Assembly: GCF_041956535.1 (NCBI RefSeq)
Contig: NW_027192197.1
Span: forward strand, 693,829 to 757,828
Reading direction: 5' to 3'
Source of the DNA: Calcarisporiella thermophila CBS 279.70
Lineage: Eukaryota > Calcarisporiellomycota
Length of the DNA stretch: 64,000 nt
The translations under genes and the position numbers were made by a program. The notes below the pieces were generated by a model. It did not search any database and was not told the origin of the DNA. It worked only from the letters and a program-made list of their open reading frames with translations. Of this stretch, positions 24,293 to 34,527 are shown piece after piece (the stretch's first letter is position 1; every line of letters starts with the position of its first letter).

Positions 24293-24980
24293 ATGAGCGC
24301 CAAGGTTTGCATAGCAACATCGTAGCCAAAGGGACTTCCTGTTTGCTCACCTATTTTTATGGTGCTAGGATCTGATAGCCAACATCAAGTCTCAGCTCAC
24401 TCCTCAGCCCCCCCATTTTCTCACCCAAGTTGAGGCTGCCTCCTTGCCCTCTGCGTCCCTATGGAAAGTGGTAGTTAATCAGCGGGCCATCCTCGCTTCC
24501 GATCACATCTCTTTCCTGACCCTCGCAAAGCGGTTTCCGGCGGCGTCCGACTTCTTTGAATTCCTTGCTGCGGGAGAACTCCATGCCATGCAGCTTCTTG
24601 AAAGATTTGCGACACAGCTGGGCGAAGAGCCCGCGAATTTGGAACCGCATCCACTTGCTCAATGCTACCCACACTATCTCTCGTGGCTCGCCGCCCAGGG
24701 CACTCTTGTCGACGTCTTGGTCGCGATGGTCACGAATCTCGAGGAATGGGGCCTCTACTGCAGACGGCTCGCAGCTGCACTCCGAGACGGATACCGGCTG
24801 GAGGATGTGGAGTTCTTTGCCTTCTTCGGGGCGGACTCGGGGTTGGAGGAGAAGGTGTTGCCATTGTTAGAGGAGGAGCTCCGGAAGCAGAGTGGCGCCC
24901 AAGTGGCGACGTCGGCCACCCAAGCCGCCAAATTTTTGCACCGCTACGAGGGGCTTTTCTGGGAGAGCTTGCTCACTTAG
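24293..24980 (+). CDS. TenA/THI-4 family protein (heme-oxygenase-like fold)
   Basis: Two exons, a 12-base first exon 24293-24304 (Met-Ser-Ala-Lys) and 24369-24980; 207 residues, typical for the family. TenA proteins hydrolyse thiamine breakdown products (aminopyrimidines) for salvage; fungal relatives also occur as fusions with ThiD. Family-like segments are HPLAQCYPHYLSWLAAQG and the C-terminal RYEGLFWESLLT, which matches the YExxFW block holding the catalytic Glu. The usual Cys of the PCxW-type segment is absent: the region reads TNLEEWGLYCRRLA. It therefore looks like a Cys-less (TenA_E-type) member, whose substrate is less certain. The tiny first exon was chosen because it supplies an ATG in phase with a good GATCTG-starting exon 2; direct similarity should be checked. 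Confidence 0.72.
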
Positions 24981-25163
24981 GCCGAGCTCAAGTCTGATAT
25001 CCAAGCGTATATACGTCGATCCAAGGCGATCCATTTATGATACTTTATTACATGTCTCAACCGAGGATAGTCGTTTTGACCCATGAATATATATAAAGAT
25101 ACATATACATATAATGAATGTGTGTGTCAGCAGAGTCATGGCTAAGGTGCAGATTGAATGGCA

Positions 25164-25752
25164 TCAACGCACGGAAATGTCTCCCCCGCCTCCCACCTTT
25201 TGGGAGGGGGAAGGGGGATTCTCGCAAGGAAACACATACTTGCTATATTCGTGAGGTGGGTTGGTACGTGCCTGAAGGGCGGCTTCTGTAGCAAAAGTGA
25301 CGGCTGGCATCGTGGCGGCTTCCGTGGTGGAGGTCTTGAATAGCTTAAATTTGGGGGGGACGGGCGAGGAGTCCGGTGCTTGAGATGGGGTGGTGGCGGC
25401 CGACTCGTTGGAAGCAGATACGACGTGGGGAGGGCTGGCCACGCCCAGCTCTTGGGCCGGAAAAGGGGAAGGCTGAGAATCATGCTGCAATTGCAGCTGA
25501 GCCAACTACATCCACCCATACTTTGTGAGTCAATACCAATGGACAGAAGTGGCTCCGATGCATACCTCCTCTGTCGTCAGAATGGGGCAGTACTCCAGGT
25601 CATCATCGAATCCAAACGCGGCCTCCTGTCGACTCGAGAAGAACTCGAGATAGGTATCTGGCGTAGGTCAGCACGCGTGTGGGGTTAAGGAGAGGATGGG
25701 GGCGGAGGTTACCTTGCATTAATTCCGTCAATTCATTGTAGTAGCGTGACAT
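25164..25752 (-). CDS. Short three-exon gene of unknown function
   Basis: Exons 25713-25752, 25566-25657, 25164-25505 join in frame to 157 residues. The start MSRYYNELTELMQ leads into DTYLEFFSSRQEAAFGFDD and DLEYCPILTTEE, an acidic, helix-prone N-terminal part. The last exon (LAQLQLQHDSQ onwards) is Ser/Pro/Thr-rich and probably disordered, ending GGGGDISVR. I do not recognise a family. The three junctions all have GT/AG ends and agreeing phases, which is the main support. Another frame of the last exon (25142-25519) is Pro/Cys-rich and looks like a shadow. The gene is convergent with the TenA gene (about 180 bases apart). Confidence 0.5.
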
Positions 25753-26000
25753 TGCGAGTATCCCAAAATCAATTAAACCAAATCACAGACGATCAGAGGG
25801 TTTGAAGGCATATGACAGAAAGAAACGGTCCAAACAGACAGACGGCCTTATGGTTTTCCACACAGAAAAAATATAGGAGTTGGAACCTTGTGAGCGGGGG
25901 AGAGAATATAGAAAGAATAAAAAACTTTATTTCAAAATAGAGCCGTTACATCACGTAAAAATGGTGGCCTTGAATCAATTAAGGAGCCCCTATCACGGGA

Positions 26001-27323
26001 TTATCTCTCCACCACCACTCTTTCCAAATGGGATGATCGCGTCTGAATCGCCTTCCTCAAGCTTTTGATCCACCTCCTGTGCCATGCCGAGACCCCGACG
26101 GCAAAGAGGGAGGCGGCCGAGGCCACAATGCCGCAGGCATAGAGTCCTCCCCACGCTGAAAACTCCTTGACGGATGACGGAGGGTGGGTCCACATCAGCA
26201 ATGAGATGGGGTACTGGGTAAGACTCGCAACGTTGATTGCGATGGCGTGAAGCAGCAACCCCGGAAGCAGCGAGAGGCTTGGATCGTGAGTAAGATTCAT
26301 ATGTTCCGGGCGATGGGTGAGAGGAGGCTGCGAGGATAGAGACACATTCTGTGCAGCCGCCGAAGCAGGCCGTTCAGAGAGGCTGCATCGGTGAACATGA
26401 TTTGAGGAAGCGCGGTGAGGGTGCCTGCGCAGCGCGTGGCTCGATGCTCGGCGGTGAGCGTGGTGGCGATGGTGGTGACGATGGCACCGGTGATGGTGTG
26501 AATTGCGGTGCCGAGAGTGGCGACAGGGCCTCGAGCGATGTCTTCTTTCATGGCCCGCCGTCGTCAAATGCGAGGCTCGGGACGGAACGCTTGGCGACGA
26601 GGGGGACTGAGAAATAGACTGAGAAATGGGCAAAGAGGTGTTTGTGCCGACCCACCCACTATCCCGTCGGAGCCAACTCGGCTCCGCGGTCTTTGTGTTT
26701 GCCACGGCTCCCTTTCCCCGCGTGGACTTCCGCTGCTCAACCATCCTCCGGATCACCCGCCAAAGCTGTGAAGCGCGCTGAGGATGGCTCACGACCGTGA
26801 CAAAAAAGAGGGAGGTGCTGGCAAGCTGCCAGGATGTATCCACCCAAAAAACGCGGCTGTCCTCGGGCCCATTGGTAGCACTAGGCTTGAGGGTTTGTGC
26901 ATTGGTGGCAATTAGGAATCCGGTCGCGGCAAGGCACACGAGCAAGCTTGGAAAATGAATTAAATGCACACGTCTCGATTCACTCAGAAGCCCCAACACC
27001 GCCTTTTCATTCACCTTTCTCTCTGCATCCTTGGCGGGTGGGGCATGCTTCGCCTCCGACACAATTGATGGCGGGGGTACAGATGGGAGCGCCAGGGATG
27101 GCGTCGATTGATTTGCCTCGTCATCGATGTCGGCCCTCTCTTGCTCCTCTGCCCTATAGTTCTGCACTAATGGGCTGCGGGATTCGGATTTGAAGATCGA
27201 GTGAGGGGGGGTGGCGAGCGAATCGCGCCGGGGTGGAGGGGAGAGCGAGGGAGGGGTAGCCTGCGGGGTGGGAAGCGAATGGGCTCTCGGACGAAATGAC
27301 CATGCTATCACGGCCGTCTGCAT
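26001..27323 (-). CDS. Membrane protein of unknown function (gene model uncertain)
   Basis: A single open frame of 440 codons. Hydrophobic segments suggest four membrane helices: FPSLLVCLAATGFLIATNA, STSLFFVTVVSH, LLHAIAINVASLTQYPISLL and LYACGIVASAASLFAVGVSAW. The N-terminal 120 residues are Ser/Pro-rich and polar. Between helices 2 and 3 the frame becomes strikingly His/Arg-rich (about residues 262-315), yet the next frame of the same DNA (26297-26551) encodes a hydrophobic Ala/Thr/Ile-rich helix with codon third positions rich in C. That suggests missed introns and a different protein in the middle. One possible junction uses a donor near 26345 and an acceptor near 26285, restoring the terminal frame. 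I do not recognise a family. Confidence 0.45.
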   Translation of the reverse strand: MQTAVIAWSFRPRAHSLPTPQATPPSLSPPPRRDSLATPPHSIFKSESRSPLVQNYRAEEQERADIDDEANQSTPSLALPSVPPPSIVSEAKHAPPAKDAERKVNEKAVLGLLSESRRVHLIHFPSLLVCLAATGFLIATNAQTLKPSATNGPEDSRVFWVDTSWQLASTSLFFVTVVSHPQRASQLWRVIRRMVEQRKSTRGKGAVANTKTAEPSWLRRDSGWVGTNTSLPISQSISQSPSSPSVPSRASHLTTAGHERRHRSRPCRHSRHRNSHHHRCHRHHHRHHAHRRASSHALRRHPHRASSNHVHRCSLSERPASAAAQNVSLSSQPPLTHRPEHMNLTHDPSLSLLPGLLLHAIAINVASLTQYPISLLMWTHPPSSVKEFSAWGGLYACGIVASAASLFAVGVSAWHRRWIKSLRKAIQTRSSHLERVVVER

Positions 27324-27800
27324 GTTGAGGATATACTATGGGTATCGGTAGGGTGTCGACCTCTCAGGGGGGGGAGGGAACCCATTGGGTCAATCAGAAT
27401 AGCAGAGGCTCGAATGGGATTCAGGAATGAGCAATAACCAACGGTTCAACCGATATTTTAAACGCGGCCGCCTTGCCATTCCCTTTTATTTTTCACCCGT
27501 CATTTTATTTCTCGCCCTTCCCTCCCTAGCTGCAATTCTTTTATATTGGAGTAACCTTCTTGGCTTGGATCAAAATTAGTTAAGACAATTATCACTATAT
27601 GTGGAAAAATGAAAAATTTGGGTTGAGAGTTCGACACAGAAAAAACAAAGCGCGGAATAAATAAGAACAAAAACATTCACAAACAATTAAAAGGCGTATT
27701 AAGCAACGCAGCACAATAGGGGAAAACAATCAAATCAAGTAGAAGCGCGAATCAAAGCATATGCGGGGGAGGGGGAGGGGGGGGGGGGGGTTGAAAAGAT
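27324..27800. other. Spacer with G-rich tract
   Basis: Promoter side of the membrane-protein gene and 3' side of the LR​R gene (both minus). Contains the G tract at 27765-27790. No gene seen. Confidence 0.5.
27765..27790 (+). repeat. G-rich tract, potential G-quadruplex
   Basis: Two GGGGGA units followed by 14 G, ending ten bases past the stop of the LRR gene. On the LRR transcript (minus strand) this is a C-rich tract; the G strand is the plus strand. Confidence 0.85.
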
Positions 27801-29638
27801 TCAGATCAACGGTATGGAGCTGAGAAATCTCTCTCTCGCCTGTAACTCACTCCTCGCCTCTCCTCTGTCGCCCCTCTCGCACCCACACGCCTCCAGCACA
27901 TATTCGTCCTCGTCCTTCCCGAAATCGGTCTCGTCGGGATCGTATCTCCATGCACCTGCAAAGCTCTTCGCATACTCCAAAATTTGCGCCACCTGGTCAT
28001 CGGAGAGGAGACGAGGGCTGGTATTCATCGCACGCAGGATGTGCTCCAAAACCTCGGGAGGGAGAGCCGCCAGATTGGGCCCCGGCTCCAAGGGTTGCGC
28101 GTGCAGCAGGATACGAGCCGCAGCAATCATATGGAACACCAGGGAGCGGCGTCCTTCGGCAAGCTCCAAATTGGCGGCCAGGAGGCGGTGCACTCGCGTC
28201 GTAGCGTCGCTCCACCCGCTGAGGGAGGCTCTTCTCTCGCTCCCCGTGGGGGTCCTCCCGGCCAAAAGCTCGGACCCCCGGGATGGCGGCGGCGGGGAAC
28301 GCGCTCTGAGCGTGGTGATTCCCCCGCCCAAGCATCTTCCATGGGAAAAGCCAAGCTCGCACAGCGTGGTGTTCACGGCGAGGACCTCCTCGAACATAGA
28401 GATGGCCTCGTCCGACAGGTCGTTGAACGCCAGGTTGATACTTCGGAGGCTGCGGTTCAGCTTGAGGGATTTTGCGAGCGCGGCGATGCCCGCATCCGTG
28501 ATGAGGTTCGAGGAGAGCACCAGGTGTTCGAGGGTGGAGGTGGTGGGGAGAGCGGCGGCCAACGTGGTGACTCCAGCGTTGCCCAGACAGCACTCGTGCA
28601 GCACCAGCGTCCTCAGGCGAGAACTGGGGAGCGCCTCCGCGAGCGTGGCCACGCCTTCGTCCGTGATGAGCGTGTCCGTCAGGTTCAGGGAGGTGAGGAC
28701 ACAGCAGTGGTGGAGCCCCCGTCCAATCTCTAGCCCGCCCTCCGCGCGAATCAAATTCCCATCCAAGTTCAGATCGCGCAGCACGGTGGCGCCGTGGAGC
28801 CCGCGCCCCAGGTCGATGGCCCCCACCCTCGAGATCTTGTTGTGGGCCAGGTGGAGGGAGCGCAGCCCGGTGGCGGCAAGGATATTGCCGATGGAGTGGG
28901 CACCCACGTCCGTGATGTTGTTCTTGTTGAGGATGAGGCGGCGCAGGCCGCTCTCGGTGCCCGCAATGAGGGCATCGAACAAAAGCGTGACGCCCTCATT
29001 GCCGATGAAATTCTCGCTGAGGTCTAGCGTACGCAGGGTGCGGTTGTTGATGATCCCAACGGCAAGGCGTCTCACCCCTTCAACGCCAAGCCTATTACTT
29101 GAAATGTTAAGAGTATCAATACGCGCCTAATGATCTCCAGAGATGACATTAAGACAAAGGAATGGGTCAGCATCCTGAAGCATGCTCATGTTACCTGATT
29201 GGAGACGAGTACCTCGCTAAGCATCTGTGCTCCATGGGTGCCCAAATTGTTGCCCGAGAGATCCATGACTCGGATCCACACACATGGTGGTCGCGTCACC
29301 AACCGACCTTCGCGCGTGACCGTGTACGGGTGGGTGCGGCCGGCAAGGTAGTTGGCGAGAATGGCCAACTTCTGGTGGCCCAGATTTTGACCCGAGAGGT
29401 CGACTATGTGAGCCGCGTGCTCGTGCGCTAGGCGGAGGCGCATGACGAGATTGGGGACGGAAATTACCGAGGGGCGGCCGCTATGCAAGGCCGGGGTCGA
29501 GTCGACCGAGGATCGGCGGAGCTGGGATATGGAGGAGGAGGAGGCCGGAGGATGTAAGAGGCGACGGGCATTGCGAATGGCATCGGGGGAGAGACGGTAT
29601 TCATAGCGCTTGCCTGAGGAACCAATGCCAAAATTCAT
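27801..29638 (-). CDS. Leucine-rich-repeat (ribonuclease-inhibitor type) protein
   Basis: Two exons, 29195-29638 and 27801-29126; 589 residues. From about residue 75 to 390 it consists of RNI-type repeats of about 28 residues with the pattern LxxLxLxxNxIxxxGaxxLaxaL, e.g. LRTLDLSENFIGNEG, LRRLILNKNNITDVGAHSIG, LRSLHLAHNKISRVG, LEHLVLSSNLITDAGIAALA. Such horseshoe domains mediate protein contacts, as in RanGAP, NLRC3-like and tubulin-folding proteins. After the repeats comes a Ser/Pro/Arg-rich segment, a helical stretch (SLVFHMIAAARILLHAQ), an F-box-like motif LAALPPEVLEHILRAM, and an acidic tail. I cannot assign a specific family. The gene is GC-rich, which produces a 438-codon open frame on the other strand that I treat as a shadow. 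Confidence 0.8.
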
Positions 29639-31047
29639 TCACGAAGACGGTTCTAGATAGGTTGCGTAGAGGCGATGATGGAAGAAAGCAAGCTCAATAT
29701 ATCCGTGCAGCGGCGGGAATGGCGAGTGGATGCGAGGCTTCTCTAACTGTGGCCAGGGAAATGCGGATATGGGAGAGAAAGAGGGGGGAAAGAGAAACGG
29801 GAGCAGTGAAGCTCAGGCGAGTGGCTCAAATCGCCAATCCTGGCCCAGAAAGTCAAGGAACGTGAACGTCACTTTTCTCCGATTTTTCCTTCCCCTTGCG
29901 AGGGGTCACCCCCTCCCTCTCCTCCACACAAAGCTTCTTGATGAGTCAAAATGAGCGTGACACAAGCTCGCCGGATTCCACCCTAAGTTCAAGGGGCCGG
30001 GAGAGGGCCAGCCGCGCGCCTCAGCCTGGCCCGCCCTCCCCAGGCTAGCCCAAGGGCGGCCATGCGGGAAGGCCTGCTCGCTCATGTGAAACCGCTGCGG
30101 AGGGGAGAGAGGCTCTGAGGCCAGCACGGCCCCACCGGCATGGGAAGATAGAACCTTAAAAAGCGGCTAGCTTGATCAGCCGCGCTACTCCATGAGGCTC
30201 ACCGCCTCTCCGAACCCAGGCGCCCATTTGCGTAGAACCGCAGTGGTGGTGCGTAAGTATCGAGTGCAGCATTGCAAGGGCCCATTGGCAGAGTGCGTCT
30301 GCTCTTAGTGGCTGCAGCTCTTCATTTCACGGAATGCCATCGGCTGTAGGGCTTGCATTTGACGGGAGGCACATGAAAAACAAATCAAATATACTTGCCA
30401 TTGGTTTCATAGGGGGGCCAATGCTCAGCCATGCGCCGGAATCCTAATAAACAGGTATGAAGGGGCAATAGAAGGGAGGATGGAAGTGGCTTTTAAGCCT
30501 TGGGCCCATGAGTCCCATGGTTAGACCTGGAAGGGAAGTCCTATGCTCGCATCCAGAGAACCACTCAAAGATCGAGTCCATTCATCCTGGGGCCAGCCAT
30601 GAACGCCATAGGCCAGATAGCCCGGGCCTCTCTATTACCAGACGTTGGCGCTGTGGACAGAAATGAAAATACGCTATAGATTAGTTTGCTATTTGGTTCT
30701 ATCTCTACCGTCGTAATTGAGTTTTGCGTTGTAGCATCCCGTGTTTGGAAAAATCCCAGAATTTCCAAATCAGAAATGACGAGTTACAAGAACCAAGGGG
30801 GGGACACTTCTGGCATAGCATCTTTCGCGGAAATAACAATATCCGCATTCCATAAGGTTGAATGGAACACCAGAGTTTGCAAGGTAGCTCAAAGGACTTT
30901 AAGCTTCCAAGAGGTGTCACCAAATCAATCTCTTTATTGTCTGGATTCTCAGCAGCTTGTTTTACATAGGAAGAGTGGTAATGGTAGTAATATAGGTTGC
31001 AATACATATAAACACATGTTGGGGTAGATGGGATTGGCTCTCGAAGC
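29639..31047. other. Intergenic region LRR gene / cytochrome P450
   Basis: About 1.4 kb, GC-rich in the first half and AT-richer near the P450 gene. Frames at 29906-30127 and 30565-31027 on either strand lack recognisable content. No RNA gene recognised. Confidence 0.45.
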
Positions 31048-33013
31048 TCATGACGAATGGCGCGGGCGAACGCGCATGCGATAGCGGTTCGATCTTAATC
31101 CCACGGTGATGTAGTTGACTATCTCTTCGGGCTGCCCTTGGATATCTTCAAACTCGAAGCAGTGCAGCAGGGTGACCAGGGCCATCCGGAGCTCCATCAA
31201 AGCAAAGCTAGAATTCAAAAAGGAGCCAATGAATGCCCCACCCAAATGAGAGGAGGTCCAGGGTAATCTTTTAAAAGGAAGCTTACTTTTTCCCGATACA
31301 GTTGCGCGTCCCACTGCTAAATGGCATGTACGCCTCTCGCGGGTAATCCTCTAAAAATCTCTCCGGCTTGAACTCGTGCGCATCCGCGCCCCATATCTGT
31401 TTGTTCTTGTGAGCGATGGGAAAATTGGCTATCACGTTGGTGCCCGCAGGCAGATGGTACCCCTCCACGGTCGCAGGCTTGGTCAAATGGCGGATCACGC
31501 CCAACTCCGTCACGGGCCGGACGCGGAGCCCCTCATTGATCACCGCATTGAGGTAAGGGAGGTGCTTGATGGCGTTATGGGAAGGAATGTCGCAGGATCG
31601 ATCAGGCAGAACACGGTCGATCTCCTCGAGAAGGCGTGCCAGAACGGACTTGTGCCGAAGCAACAAAAGCAGAATAAAGAACAGGGTGCCTGAAGTGGTC
31701 TCACTTCCCGCAAACCTAGTTAGGATAAAGCAGATAAGAGCGAGAAGTTGCATTCCATGTTCCATCCATGCGTTTTCTTCCTCACAAGAAAATTTCCACC
31801 TGTGCTCGAACCTGATTGTCGGTCAACGCCTGCGCTTCTGGGTCCTGTGCATCTAGCAATAATTGCAAGATATCCGTCCGCTTGGCATCTGCTGAGTTTC
31901 TGCGGTCGGTGATGATTTTACGCATATGCTGTGAAAAATAGAGGGGGTAAAATAGTCAGCAATTCTGCCGCGAGGACCCCTTGCGCGTTCAACGTGAAAT
32001 ACTAACACTGTCAATCTCTGCTTCCTGCTTACTTCCGTTCAGCACAGGGATATACCGAATGAACGGGAAGACCGATTCCTGTGTTTCAGGCTCTTTGAAT
32101 AAGTTTAAGAACAACAACGCCTTCAGTTCAACCTGGCCTTACCAGCATGGCACCTTGCATGAGATAGCGAATGTTATCTGGCAGCGGATGCTCGCCCTTC
32201 GACACTAGATTGAAAGGGGTCCCAAATGCCGTTTCGCCAATGATATCCTAAGAAATTAAACCGAATTAAATCCAGGGGGGGAATGAGGTTATCGCTAGAC
32301 CAACTTCCACCCATACCAATGCCAAGCGCTGCGTCAATAGGTACATATCGATGGCGGCCTCTCCTCCTTGACTCTGACACTCCGCCCTTACATGCTCCAC
32401 CAGTTCTTGCATACAGCTCTGGAAGAAGGTCTCGAGCATATTGAGAGAGCTAATGGAAAAAGCAGGCGAGAGCATTCTTCGCAAGACTTTGTGCCTGCTC
32501 TTGTCTCTATGCGCGATAGAATATGATTTTAGCACTCTTCACGCGCCACTGACGTAGAAAAGAGGGGGTGAACACTCACGTTAAGGTGAAGATGTCTTCG
32601 CCATGCGACCCTTGAAGTTTTTCGTAATTAGGCCCTTTGGGAAAATCATCCTTCCTCAAGATTTGCTGTAAAGCACTTGGACTAGTGAATGAAACGCACC
32701 CGGGATTGTAGACCACCACGGGACCATATTGCTCGTGAAGCTTTTTCAAATACTCATAGCTATTCCCTTTTATCACGCCCAGCAACGTGGTAAGGCCCGT
32801 TACTCGTAAGTGAAATGGCCCTGGAATGTGGCGAAGCGGAGAGAAGAATTTCTCGTAAACGATCGAATAGCCGTACTTCATAGCAAAGACAGTGGCGAAA
32901 AGACTTGCGCCCACAGTAAGGGGATCATTAGACCGGAGGTTCGAAATGAGTTGACCCCACCCGGTGGGGGGCCATGAAAGGCGCAAAAGATCATTGAAGA
33001 AGGAATCCATCAT
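31048..33013 (-). CDS. Cytochrome P450 monooxygenase
   Basis: Seven exons: 32580-33013, 32317-32506, 32143-32247, 32007-32090, 31786-31928, 31287-31715, 31048-31207; 514 residues. Visible P450 signatures: N-terminal hydrophobic segment and RHIPGPFHLRVTG proline hinge; HKVLRRMLSPAFS (helix C region); FAGSETTSGTLFF (I-helix oxygen-binding AGxxT); NEGLRVRP (K-helix ExxR); PERFLEDYP; and the heme loop PFSSGTRNCIGKNFA (FxxGxRxCxG with the Cys ligand). It should be an ER-anchored NADPH-P450-reductase-dependent enzyme; the substrate is not predictable here. The heme loop is followed by an intron whose acceptor restores GKNFALMEL. All parts of a functional P450 are present. Confidence 0.93.
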
Positions 33014-34075
33014 GCTAATGTTGTGTGGAAGTGAGCTGGACGAAATCCAGGCGCGAAAGTCATGTTTATAAACTCATTCCCGCATGCTTGGAGAGCAGCC
33101 TGCCCAACCCAAGTGCGCCTCATTTCGGTTTAATATGGGATAAAACAGGAGTGTTGCTTTAGAAAAATGCGACAAAAAGGGCAAGTCCAAATTTGGCCTG
33201 TTACTAATGATCCCATTTGGGGAGAGCGATGTGCTCGGAACCGCAATCGAACCTTCCATAGTCGACACCAAGAAAAATTTCCTTGCCAAGAGCGGAAGCC
33301 CGCTCTGAATGCGGGTGGATTTGATTCGACGTGAACGTATCGGGAGCATCTATGTAGTGGAACGCGCCTACATTAGATGCTCTCAATGAAAAAGGAAGAT
33401 TTCCAGTTACTAATGAGAATTTCGAGAACACTAGCCCTCGCAACGGAAACGGCATCGGGGAGAATGTCAATGGATAGCGCTCGTCGACCTTCTCTTCTTG
33501 CTGTGCGAATAAAACTTCACTCATAGCATGTGGTGGTGGTATGCGGGGAGCAACCGCATTTGATAGCCGCACTCCTGCGAATTCCTCTCTTTCTCTCTCT
33601 TGCTCTCGCTTAATGTTCTCAACGCAAACATGCGTTGCTACATAACGAGAATGGACACTCCTGACCTCACTAAGATCGCGTGCTACCTCAACCTAGAAAA
33701 GTTAGCGGTTTGAGCGATGTTTATCGCGCAATGCTCCCATGCATCCTTTATCTTGTTGTCAAGCTCTCCCGTATGAAAGAGGGCACTTCGGCAAAACCCG
33801 CTAATTGAAGTTTAATGGTTGGCTATGGAGACTCAAGATACTCCGCGGCTCGGGATTATCCGATACACGGTAAAGATTGGCTTTAGAATGATATTTCAAC
33901 ATGATAATTTTCTAATAGTTGAAAATTGTGACAAAGGGATATGAATTAAAGTGCCTTTTAAGAATTGTTTTTAGGACTTTCCTTTGGGTTTCAGCATTGC
34001 TATGTAAGGGATATTTCAAGCAGAGTTCAAGAAAACAGAAACTCTAAATAGCAAAAATATTTAGTCTTGCAGTGA

Positions 34076-34101
34076 GATTCTCTAGCGGAGTCTAGAGAAT
34101 C
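34076..34101. repeat. Perfect 10-base inverted repeat
   Basis: Arms GATTCTCTAG (34076-34085) and CTAGAGAATC (34092-34101) with a 6-base spacer, 38 bases before the retroposed insert. Could be a binding site or a hairpin; function unknown. Confidence 0.6.
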
Positions 34102-34138
34102 GGGTTGTTGGTAGACTGTTAGCATAGAGTGACGAAAG

Positions 34139-34419
34139 CGAGGGATACAACTTTTTTTTTTGATCAATCAATGGAAACTTTTATTTAATTTCCATATATT
34201 ACATGAGGTTAATGTCAATGGACTTAACGAGATATAGGTGCTTGATCGATAGGCATGCAATCGATATGCGTGTATCGTAGTTGTCGTGAATAGCATGTAC
34301 GTGAAATCGATGTAATCTTTGTACTTAACGTAGGAGGAACCTTTTCAATAATGAAGACTCAATTTCTGATCAAGTGGACAGCAGTCACAAACTAAGTGCT
34401 GGAACGAGGGATACAACTT
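34139..34419 (-). mobile_element. Retroposed sequence with 15-base target duplication and poly(A)
   Basis: An exact 15-base direct repeat CGAGGGATACAACTT occurs at 34139-34153 and 34405-34419. Directly inside the left copy is a run of ten T (34152-34161). Read on the minus strand the 250-base interior therefore ends in poly(A), with AATAAA (34180-34185 as TTTATT) 18 bases before it. Target duplication, poly(A) tail and polyadenylation signal are the marks of an RNA copied in by LINE-type retrotransposition. The interior shows no coding frame I recognise, so it is a SINE-like element, the truncated 3' end of a LINE, or a 3' fragment of a cellular mRNA. Confidence 0.65.
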
Positions 34420-34527
34420 GTAACTTACAAGTCTCTGTACCCCATTTCTTAATAATTTATGAGGCGCAGTTCTCCTCAATTTATTCACTACCCCGCCATA
34501 CTCTGACCTGGAATAACTCTAACGTTT

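Larger units (their letters stand above)
33014..34527. other. Intergenic region with retroposed insert
   Basis: About 1.5 kb between divergent genes (P450 minus, isourate hydrolase plus). It holds an inverted repeat (34076-34101) and a 250-base insert with target duplication (34139-34419). Pyrimidine-rich stretch near 33575-33610. No gene seen. Confidence 0.5.

Noticed and set aside
25142-25519. Pro-rich 125-codon minus-strand frame
   Set aside because: A different frame (25164-25505) joins in phase with two upstream exons, so this one is a shadow.
27814-29130. 438-codon open frame on the plus strand
   Set aside because: Exactly antisense to the LRR repeats, Ser/Arg-rich with no domain; an artefact of GC-rich coding sequence.
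33074-33572. Overlapping minus-strand frames upstream of the P450 gene
   Set aside because: No domain, no splice signals joining them to a gene.
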